DNA of 47,520 bases from assembly GCF_000160775.2 (NCBI RefSeq), contig NZ_CM001024.1:870493-918012 (forward strand). Reading direction: 5' to 3'. Shown here piece after piece: positions 8,396 to 14,192 of this stretch. The position numbers and the translations under genes were made by a program. Each line of letters begins with the position of its first letter. Position 1 is the stretch's first letter. This DNA is from Aeromicrobium marinum DSM 15272. GTDB taxonomy: Bacteria > Actinomycetota > Actinomycetes > Propionibacteriales > Nocardioidaceae. The notes beneath the pieces were generated by a model that made no database searches, was not told the origin of the DNA, and saw nothing but the letters and a program-made list of their open reading frames with translations.

Positions 8396-8740
8396 TCAGT
8401 CGTCATCATCATCGTCGTCATCGTCGTCGTCGAAGTCGTCGTCGTCGTCGATGTCGCGGGGAGGGGAGTCGATCCGCTGGGGATCCCCGCCGGTCGGTGG
8501 CTGCGCCTCGGGTGCAGGTTCGGGGGGCGGCGGTGGTGCAGGAGCGGGCTCGGCGGGCTCGGCCGGGGCCGGGGTGATCGTGATGGGGGTGATCTCGGCG
8601 GGATCCGGTCCGGCCGTGGCGGCCATGCGTCCGACCACGAGCACGACCAGCACGAACCCCACCAGCACGAGGGCTGCAGGAAGGACTCGGAGGGGTGCGC
8701 GCACGGATCCACTGTGCCGCATCGCGCATGGCAGCGACAT
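8396..8740 (-). CDS. Membrane-anchored protein with poly-aspartate C-terminus
   Basis: Function unknown. The 114-residue reading has a basic N-terminus, one strongly hydrophobic segment (about 18-40), a Pro/Ala/Glu-rich stalk (PAEPAEPAPAPPPPPEPAPEA), and a tail of five Asp, Phe and eleven Asp before the stop. It is probably anchored by the N-terminal helix with the acidic tail outside, where it could bind cations such as Ca2+ or Mg2+, or cationic peptides. It heads the operon with the sensor kinase and regulator. The start is uncertain: the ATG at 8740 lies inside the operator-like element (8740-8764), so the ATG at 8722 (MRHSGSVRAP) or the GTG at 8704 may be the real start. Confidence 0.65.
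   Translation of the reverse strand: MSLPCAMRHSGSVRAPLRVLPAALVLVGFVLVVLVVGRMAATAGPDPAEITPITITPAPAEPAEPAPAPPPPPEPAPEAQPPTGGDPQRIDSPPRDIDDDDDFDDDDDDDDDDD
8399..8449 (-). repeat. GAC/GAT trinucleotide tract encoding poly-Asp
   Basis: Eleven consecutive Asp codons (8399-8431), one Phe codon, then five more Asp codons (8435-8449), directly before the stop codon. Mixed GAC and GAT codons make it an imperfect microsatellite. Slippage in steps of three would change tail length without breaking the frame. Confidence 0.85.
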
Positions 8741-8764
8741 GAGACGACGATGAGAGCCCTCTCA
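8740..8764 (-). promoter_or_regulatory. Candidate response-regulator operator, copy 2
   Basis: Perfect palindrome TGAGAGCCCTCTCA (8751-8764). Read on the minus strand it is followed by a further CTCA at 11-bp spacing (8743-8740). It is the same arrangement, in the same orientation relative to its gene, as the site at 4995-5030. It lies at the head of the operon for the poly-Asp protein, sensor kinase and regulator, as expected for autoregulation. It is also 37 bp upstream of the divergent ribF start. Confidence 0.6.
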
Positions 8765-8801
8765 TGGTTCGGCGGGCCCGGCGGTGTGGCACAGTTCCCC
8801 C

Positions 8802-9764
8802 GTGGCGACGTGGCGTGACGCAGGCGGAGCGGACCTCGGTCCGGTCAGTGGTCGGAGCGTGGTCACGATCGGCAACTTCGACGGCGTGCACCGGGGCCAT
8901 CGGCACGTGGTGGACCGCTGCCGCGAGCTCGCCGCAGCCCTGGCACCACCGGTCCCCACGGTGGTCGCCGTGACGTTCGATCCCCATCCGGTCCAGGTGT
9001 TCGCGCCGGAGCGCGCGCCGGTGCGCCTGACCAGCCTGACCCGGCGGGTCCGGCTCCTGCGGGACGCCGGCGCCGACGAGGTCCGGGTGCTCGCCTTCGA
9101 CCACGCGATGGCGGCCTGGAGTCCCGAGGAGTTCGTGCGCCGGGTCCTCGTCGACGACCTGCACGCTGCTGCCGTGGTGGTGGGCGAGAACTTCCGCTTC
9201 GGGCACCGGGCGGCCGGCGACGTCGCCCTGCTGCAGCGGCTCGGCGAGGAGCACGACTTCGTGGCCGAGGGGCTCGCCCTGGACGGCGGCGACGAGGACC
9301 ACTCCTCGACCCTGGTCCGGCGGCTGGTCGCCACCGGTGACGTCACCGGCGCCGCCGACGTGCTCGGGCGACCTTTCGCGGTGGAGGGCGAGGTCGTCCG
9401 CGGTGACCAGCGGGGCCGCGAGATCGGCTACCCGACGGCCAACGTGCCCGTGGTTGACGGTGAGGCCGTCCCCGCCGACGGCGTGTACGCCGGCTGGTTC
9501 GTCCGGGCGTCCGGGGAGCGTCTGCCGGCCGCCGTGTCGGTCGGCACGAACCCCACCTTCGACGGCACCGAGCGGCGGGTCGAGTCGTACGTCATGGCGT
9601 CCGACGGGTCGGCCCGCCACGACCTCGACCTCTACGGCGAGCACGTCGTCGTCGAGTTCGTCCTCCGGTTGCGGGCGATGGAACGCTACGACGGACTCGA
9701 CGCCCTGCTCGAGCAGATGGCGGCCGACGTCGACGACGCCCGACGAGCCCTCGGCGTCCAGTGA
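8802..9764 (+). CDS. ribF: Bifunctional riboflavin kinase / FAD synthetase
   Basis: Phosphorylates riboflavin to FMN and adenylates FMN to FAD in the cytoplasm. The 320 residues carry an N-terminal nucleotidyltransferase domain with TIGNFDGVHRGHRHV and TFDPHPVQVF, then a C-terminal flavokinase domain beginning around GRPFAVEGEVVRGDQRGREIGYPTANV, with GVYAG and SVGTNPTF further on. I chose the GTG at 8802 (MATWRDAGG) because a -10-like CACAGT lies seven to twelve bases before it. An in-frame GTG at 8784 is possible and would add six residues. In related genomes this gene usually follows truB directly. Here it is separated from truB by the signalling block and from rpsO by two minus-strand genes. 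Confidence 0.93.
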   Translation: MATWRDAGGADLGPVSGRSVVTIGNFDGVHRGHRHVVDRCRELAAALAPPVPTVVAVTFDPHPVQVFAPERAPVRLTSLTRRVRLLRDAGADEVRVLAFDHAMAAWSPEEFVRRVLVDDLHAAAVVVGENFRFGHRAAGDVALLQRLGEEHDFVAEGLALDGGDEDHSSTLVRRLVATGDVTGAADVLGRPFAVEGEVVRGDQRGREIGYPTANVPVVDGEAVPADGVYAGWFVRASGERLPAAVSVGTNPTFDGTERRVESYVMASDGSARHDLDLYGEHVVVEFVLRLRAMERYDGLDALLEQMAADVDDARRALGVQ

Positions 9765-9833
9765 GCGGTGCCCCGACGAGGGGGCGGGGTCCGGCGGAGC
9801 AACCCACTGCGGACGATCACGGAGACGGTCGGT

Positions 9834-10028
9834 CTACGGCTCCTTGCCGCGGGCAGGCTTCTTCCGGATCGCCGAGACGCCGACTGAGGCCACGACGAAG
9901 CACACGACCGAGATCGTCATGGTGGTCCAGACGCCAGCGTCGTCGCTGACGACGAAGAAGCTCACCAGGCCCCCGGCCACGACGACTGCAAGCACGAAGG
10001 CGATCTCACTTCGGCGCCGGGTCAACAT
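9834..10028 (-). CDS. Small two-helix membrane protein
   Basis: Unknown 64-residue protein. It starts MLTRRRSEIAF, has two hydrophobic segments (about 9-26 and 33-53) joined by a short loop with two Asp residues, and ends in a basic tail RKKPARGKEP. The pattern suggests both termini in the cytoplasm. A longer in-frame start at 10070 exists, but it would add a non-hydrophobic leader, so I prefer 10028. No clear Shine-Dalgarno is visible before either start. It lies downstream of, and on the same strand as, the SGNH-hydrolase gene, with 281 bases between them. Confidence 0.55.
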   Translation of the reverse strand: MLTRRRSEIAFVLAVVVAGGLVSFFVVSDDAGVWTTMTISVVCFVVASVGVSAIRKKPARGKEP

Positions 10029-10309
10029 GACACGCCCATCCATCCAATGAAGCGGCGAAAGCGATCTCATCCGACGCCTCAGCTCGTGCAGCGGGCACGG
10101 GCGTCGCCGTGAGTGGCGCCACCAAGGCAGGCGTCAGCCAGATTGAGCTGGGGATTGATCTCCCCGGGTGTGTGCGCATGATGCTCCTGTGTGGTGTCGA
10201 ATGCAGTCCGCTTCGACTACTTCGTGGAGGACCTCCGCAAGCGGCTGCCTGTGACGGCTGATCGATGTGATGGTGATCACATCAGAAAGGAGCCGTCTTC
10301 CGGTGCCGC
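10029..10309. other. Gap with no convincing gene, less GC-rich than its surroundings
   Basis: The stretch between the small membrane protein and the SGNH-hydrolase gene is visibly poorer in G+C than the rest of the window. It holds a CRP-like palindrome (10266-10281), a short GGGGA/TCCCC hairpin near 10154-10168, and an orphan AAAGGAG-spacer-GTG start at 10301 that runs only about 25 codons. A plus-strand reading from 10191 (VSNAVRFDYFVEDLRKRLP) resembles real protein sequence at first but continues antisense into the hydrolase gene. It may be a decayed gene remnant. Confidence 0.4.
10266..10281. promoter_or_regulatory. CRP/FNR-type palindrome
   Basis: TGTGATGGTGATCACA is a perfect TGTGA-N6-TCACA palindrome, the consensus of CRP-family regulators such as actinobacterial Crp/GlxR. 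The inverted repeat extends one base pair further on both sides... to GATGTGA/TCACATC (10264-10283). It lies about 240 bp upstream of the small membrane protein start on the minus strand and 29 bases past the end of the hydrolase gene. It could instead serve as a weak hairpin terminator, but no T-run follows. Confidence 0.45.
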
Positions 10310-11170
10310 CTACCGAGGTGAGACCGCGCTCGCGACCAGGTCGGCCACGGCCGCCATCCCGACCCGGCGTGGATGGAAGGTGATGCCGTCACCGTCGGCC
10401 GCCCGGATGCCGTTGGTCCATGCCTCGTCCCCGGCGCAGGCGTCGTGACCGCGGCTCGCCTCGCGCACCGGCACGTAGGTGACCCCCGCGTCCCGTGCGG
10501 CCTCGGTGAGGGTCCGGTCCAGGGCCTCCTCGGCCGTGCGCACCGCATCGGCGTTGTCGGCGCCGATGCCCACGGCCGCGCACGTGCCGGCGTCCGGCAG
10601 GATGCGCAGGTACCCGACCAGCAGTACGTCGGCCGCCGGGGCGGCCTCGCGGATCGAGGCGAGGAGAGTGGCCAGGTCGTCGGCGGTCCGGTCGAGGATC
10701 TCGGGGGCCCGCTGCTCGACGAAGGATCGGCAGTCGCTGCGATCGCGGCTGCAGGCTCGCAGCAGGGCGAGGAACAGTCCGCCGTCGTTGCCGCCCGCGC
10801 CGACGGTGACCAGATCGGTGGACGGGCCCAGGGCACCTCCGGCCACGGTGCTCTCCAGGTCGCCGCTCGTGGCACCCGCGCAGCTGAGGTCGACGACGTC
10901 GCGGCCGAGCTGCCCGGCCAGGAGCTGCGGCCAGCTCTCCTGCGACCGTTGGCAGAAGCCGCTCTCCACCTGCAGCAGACCGATGCCCGGGCCCGCCGTG
11001 AAGGAGTCGCCCAGGGCCACGAACCCGGCCGCCGGCCCGGCCGTCGCCGCGGTGGGCACCGGGGCGGCTGCGGCGCCGGCGTCGGCGGAAGGATCGGCAG
11101 TGGAGCAGGAGGCCAGCGCGACGGCCACCGCCGTCGCGGTCAGGGCCCGTGCCACCCGTGCGGTCACCAT
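10310..11170 (-). CDS. SGNH/GDSL-family hydrolase, probable lipoprotein
   Basis: Likely an extracytoplasmic esterase or lipase. The 286 residues start with a lipoprotein signal peptide ending in the lipobox ALASC (Cys22) and an Ala/Pro linker to about 48. The SGNH fold follows: block I ALGDSFTAGPG with the nucleophilic Ser, a Gly in LSCAGATSGD, Asn in GAGGNDGG, and the C-terminal His in GITFHPRRVG. Several Cys residues could form disulphides, as in Streptomyces SGNH lipases. A TAGCCT box lies six bases before the ATG on the minus strand (11182-11177) without a Shine-Dalgarno, so the message is probably leaderless. Confidence 0.85.
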   Translation of the reverse strand: MVTARVARALTATAVAVALASCSTADPSADAGAAAAPVPTAATAGPAAGFVALGDSFTAGPGIGLLQVESGFCQRSQESWPQLLAGQLGRDVVDLSCAGATSGDLESTVAGGALGPSTDLVTVGAGGNDGGLFLALLRACSRDRSDCRSFVEQRAPEILDRTADDLATLLASIREAAPAADVLLVGYLRILPDAGTCAAVGIGADNADAVRTAEEALDRTLTEAARDAGVTYVPVREASRGHDACAGDEAWTNGIRAADGDGITFHPRRVGMAAVADLVASAVSPR

Positions 11171-11227
11171 GGGGGGAGGCTAGCCCCCGGCGACAACCTC
11201 GATTCGTCCCGGCACGCCCGGCGCTGA

Positions 11228-11301
11228 TACCCTGAGCGGTGCCGTGCAACGGCCACGGATCCAGAGTGCCCCGGTGAACAGGCCCGGGCGCGCCGTGCAA
11301 C
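11228..11301 (+). promoter_or_regulatory. rpsO promoter and leader
   Basis: TACCCT (11228-11233) is a plausible -10 box, giving a leader of about 80 bases before rpsO with AGGAGA as ribosome-binding site. The leader contains the 10-mer GCCGTGCAAC twice (11241-11250 and 11292-11301). S15 represses its own translation through leader RNA structure in several bacteria, so the repeat may be part of such a structure. This is an inference. Confidence 0.45.
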
Positions 11302-11320
11302 CTCACCTCCCAGGAGACCC

Positions 11321-11611
11321 ATGTCGAAGAAGACTGCCGCGCCCACCGTCGCAGACGTGCCCAAGGCCGAGATCATCGCCCAGTACGCCACCCACGAGGG
11401 CGACACCGGGTCCCCCGAGGTGCAGATCGCGGTCCTCACCGGCCGCATCGCCCACCTGACCGGGCACCTGCAGGAGCACAAGCACGACCACCACAGCCGT
11501 CGTGGTCTGCTGCTGCTCGTCGGCCAGCGCCGCCGGCTGCTCAACTACCTGCAGAAGGCCGACATCGAGCGCTACCGCTCGCTGATCGAGCGCCTCGGTC
11601 TGCGCCGCTGA
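11321..11611 (+). CDS. rpsO: 30S ribosomal protein S15
   Basis: Primary 16S rRNA-binding protein of the small-subunit platform. The 96 residues include the family signature from [17 protein letters not shown] through [29 protein letters not shown], the last part forming the rRNA-binding helices, and end LIERLGLRR. The protein is a little longer than the usual 89 residues because of an Ala/Thr-rich N-terminus. AGGAGA precedes the ATG by four bases. A strong hairpin follows the stop and pnp lies 275 bases downstream, the common rpsO-pnp order. Confidence 0.97.
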   Translation: MSKKTAAPTVADVPKAEIIAQYATHEGDTGSPEVQIAVLTGRIAHLTGHLQEHKHDHHSRRGLLLLVGQRRRLLNYLQKADIERYRSLIERLGLRR

Positions 11612-11617
11612 ACCCCC

Positions 11618-11651
11618 GACGGGCGGTCACTCCCACGAGTGGCCGCCCGTC
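11618..11651 (+). terminator. Hairpin after rpsO
   Basis: GACGGGCGG-T-CACT pairs with AGTG-G-CCGCCCGTC across a six-base loop, seven bases after the rpsO stop. No T-run follows; high-GC terminators often lack one. It may end rpsO transcripts or act as a processing site between rpsO and pnp. Confidence 0.65.
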
Positions 11652-11735
11652 GTCACAGCACCACCCGCACCACCCGCACCACCCCAACTCCACAGCACCA
11701 CCCACCACGGACGAGACACCCCGGCACGACGCACA
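11652..11735 (+). other. C-rich, G-poor leader stretch before pnp
   Basis: After the rpsO hairpin comes a tract rich in C and A and nearly free of G, with about 2.8 tandem copies of CCACCCGCA (11661-11685). On the RNA it would be largely unstructured. C-rich, G-poor unstructured RNA is the hallmark of Rho utilisation sites, so it may act in termination after rpsO or in control of pnp. Confidence 0.4.
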
Positions 11736-11835
11736 GCTCGGTCCTCGGTAGTGGCCCTCGGGCCCCGCACAGGCGGGCCCCGCAGGCCTCGATCGATGAC
11801 CGGCGAGCCCCTTCGGGACGCGATCGCCAGCCGGT

Positions 11836-11865
11836 GTGCCTCGTCCTCATCCGATGAGCAGGCAC
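11836..11865 (+). promoter_or_regulatory. Hairpin in the pnp leader
   Basis: GTGCCT and AGGCAC (11836-11841 and 11860-11865) flank an inner CTCAT-CCG-ATGAG stem, making one 30-base hairpin that ends 21 bases before the pnp ATG. In Escherichia coli pnp is autoregulated through cleavage of a leader hairpin by RNase III. A similar role here is an inference from position. Confidence 0.5.
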
Positions 11866-11886
11866 CCGCCTGCGGAAGGGATCTCC

Positions 11887-14115
11887 ATGACGGAATCCAC
11901 CCTCCACACCGTCGAGACCGTGATCGACAACGGTCGCTTCGGCACCCGCACCGTCCGGTTCGAGACCGGCGTGCTCGCCCAGCAGGCCGCCGGCTCGGTG
12001 TCGGCGTACCTCGACGACGACACCATGCTGCTGTCGGCCACCACGGCCGGCCGCCACCCGAAGGAGTTCCTCGACTTCTTCCCGCTCACGATCGACGTCG
12101 AGGAGCGCATGTACGCCGCGGGTCGCATCCCCGGTTCGTTCTTCCGTCGCGAGGGCCGCCCCAGCGAGGACGCGATCCTCACCTGCCGCCTGATCGACCG
12201 TCCGCTGCGCCCGACCTTCAAGAAGGGCCTGCGCAACGAGGTCCAGGTCGTCATCAACGTGATGGCGCTCAACCCCGACACCCCGTACGACGTGCTGGCC
12301 ATCAACGCCGCGTCGGCGTCGACGCAGATCTCGGGCCTGCCGTTCACCGGGCCGGTCGGCGCCACCCGCGTCGCACTGATCGACGGCCAGTGGGTCGCGT
12401 TCCCGTCGCACAGCCAGCTCGAGGAGGCCGTGTTCGACATGGTCGTCGCGGGTCGAATCGCGGCCCAGGCCGACGGTTCCAGCGACGTCGCGATCATGAT
12501 GGTCGAGGCGGAGTCGACCGAGGCCACGTGGGACCTCGTCCAGTCCGGCGTCCAGGCGCCGACCGAGGAGGTCGTGGCCGGTGGCCTCGAGGCCGCCAAG
12601 GTCGCCATCCGCCAGATGTGCGAGGCCCAGTCCGAGCTCGCCGCCGCTGCGGCCAAGCCGGTCAAGGACTTCCCGATCTTCCTCGACTACGAGGACGACG
12701 CGTTCGACGCGGTGGCCGAGGTGGCCTCCGGTGACCTCGCCCAGGCGCTCACCATCCTGCACAAGGCCGACCGCGAGGAGCGGGAGTCCGAGATCAAGGC
12801 GAACGTCGTCGAGCAGCTCGGAGAGCGGTTCGAGGGTCGCGAGAAGGAGCTGGGCGCCGCGCTGCGCTCGCTCACCAAGTCCCTCGTCCGTGACCGGGTG
12901 CTGCGTGACAAGGTCCGCATCGACGGACGCGGCCTGGCCGACATCCGCGAGCTCTCCGCCGAGGTCAGCGTCATCCCGCGCGTCCACGGCTCGGCGCTGT
13001 TCCAGCGTGGCGAGACCCAGATCCTGGGCGTGACCACGCTCAACATGCTCGACCTGGAGCAGAAGCTCGACACGCTGAGCCCCGAGACCAAGCGTCGTTA
13101 CATGCACAACTACAACTTCCCGCCGTTCTCCACCGGTGAGACCGGCCGGGTCGGCTCGCCGAAGCGTCGCGAGATCGGTCACGGCGCGCTCGCGGGCCGT
13201 GCGCTGCTGCCCGTGCTGCCGACGCGCGAGGAGTTCCCCTACGCCATCCGTCAGGTCTCGGAGGCGCTCAGCTCCAACGGCTCGACGTCGATGGGCTCGG
13301 TCTGCGCGTCGACGCTGGGACTGCTCAACGCCGGTGTGCCGCTGCGCGCGCCGGTGGCGGGCATCGCGATGGGCCTGATCTCCGGTGAGGTCGACGGTCG
13401 GACCGAGTACGTCACCCTGACCGACATCCTGGGTGCCGAGGACGCGTTCGGCGACATGGACTTCAAGGTCGCCGGCACGCCGGAATTCATCACCGCCCTG
13501 CAGCTCGACACCAAGCTCGACGGCATCCCCGCCGACGTGCTGGCCGGCGCGCTGAACCAGGCCAAGGGTGCCCGTCTCACGATCCTGGACGTCATGGCGC
13601 AGGCCATCGACGAGCCGGACGAGATGAGCCCCTACGCGCCGCGGATCATCACGATCAAGATCCCGGTCGACAAGATCGGCGAGGTGATCGGCCCGAAGGG
13701 CAAGGTCATCAACCAGCTGCAGGACGACACCGGCGCGAAGATCTCGATCGACGACGACGGCACCGTCTACGTGGGCGCCGACAACGGCGACGCTGCCGAG
13801 GCCGCCCGGGCCGCGATCAACGCGATCGCCAACCCGACGATGCCCGAGGTCGGCGAGCGCTACCTCGGCACCGTGGTCAAGGTAGTCGACTTCGGCGCGT
13901 TCATCTCCCTGTCCCCGGGCAAGGACGGCCTGCTGCACATCAGCAAGCTGCGCGACCTCAACGGCGGCCAGCGCGTCAACAACGTCGAGGACGTCGTGTC
14001 GGTCGGCCAGAAGATCCAGGTCGAGATCGCCGAGCTCGGCGACCGCGGCAAGATCTCGCTGGTTCCGGTGTCCGAGAGCTCCGAGGAGCCGGCGACCGAG
14101 ACCGCCGACGCCTGA
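11887..14115 (+). CDS. pnp: Polynucleotide phosphorylase / guanosine pentaphosphate synthetase
   Basis: Phosphorolytic 3'-5' exoribonuclease of the RNA degradosome. In Actinobacteria the enzyme is also named GpsI. The 742 residues hold two RNase PH-like domains, with [25 protein letters not shown] in the first and [14 protein letters not shown] [13 protein letters not shown] plus [19 protein letters not shown] in the second. A KH domain ([15 protein letters not shown]) and a C-terminal S1 domain ([19 protein letters not shown]) follow. ATG 11887 is chosen because GAAGGGA precedes it and the protein then starts [16 protein letters not shown]. An in-frame GTG at 11836 falls inside the leader hairpin. 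A perfect palindrome follows the gene. Confidence 0.97.
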   Translation: MTESTLHTVETVIDNGRFGTRTVRFETGVLAQQAAGSVSAYLDDDTMLLSATTAGRHPKEFLDFFPLTIDVEERMYAAGRIPGSFFRREGRPSEDAILTCRLIDRPLRPTFKKGLRNEVQVVINVMALNPDTPYDVLAINAASASTQISGLPFTGPVGATRVALIDGQWVAFPSHSQLEEAVFDMVVAGRIAAQADGSSDVAIMMVEAESTEATWDLVQSGVQAPTEEVVAGGLEAAKVAIRQMCEAQSELAAAAAKPVKDFPIFLDYEDDAFDAVAEVASGDLAQALTILHKADREERESEIKANVVEQLGERFEGREKELGAALRSLTKSLVRDRVLRDKVRIDGRGLADIRELSAEVSVIPRVHGSALFQRGETQILGVTTLNMLDLEQKLDTLSPETKRRYMHNYNFPPFSTGETGRVGSPKRREIGHGALAGRALLPVLPTREEFPYAIRQVSEALSSNGSTSMGSVCASTLGLLNAGVPLRAPVAGIAMGLISGEVDGRTEYVTLTDILGAEDAFGDMDFKVAGTPEFITALQLDTKLDGIPADVLAGALNQAKGARLTILDVMAQAIDEPDEMSPYAPRIITIKIPVDKIGEVIGPKGKVINQLQDDTGAKISIDDDGTVYVGADNGDAAEAARAAINAIANPTMPEVGERYLGTVVKVVDFGAFISLSPGKDGLLHISKLRDLNGGQRVNNVEDVVSVGQKIQVEIAELGDRGKISLVPVSESSEEPATETADA

Positions 14116-14144
14116 CCCACCCCGTGCCGCCGATGGTGGCCCGA

Positions 14145-14180
14145 GTCGTCCGCCCCCGGGGATCCCCGGGGGCGGACGAC
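14145..14180. terminator. Bidirectional terminator between pnp and ceramidase gene
   Basis: A 36-bp perfect palindrome: the left half GTCGTCCGCCCCCGGGGA is exactly mirrored on the other strand, with no separate loop. It lies between two convergent genes, 29 bases after the pnp stop and 12 bases from the ceramidase stop, so it can serve both directions. Confidence 0.85.
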
Positions 14181-14192
14181 GTCGTGGGGGAG

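Noticed and set aside
10264..10283. Intrinsic terminator of the hydrolase gene
   Set aside because: The stem is only seven pairs and no T-run follows on the minus strand. The TGTGA-N6-TCACA symmetry suits a protein-binding site better.
10191..10448. Possible 85-codon gene in the 10-kb gap
   Set aside because: The start looks protein-like, but the reading enters the hydrolase gene antisense and has no ribosome-binding site. Kept only as a possible remnant.
11657..11700. CRISPR-like array from the CCACCCGCA repeats
   Set aside because: Units are 9 bp, directly adjacent and without spacers; no cas genes are nearby.
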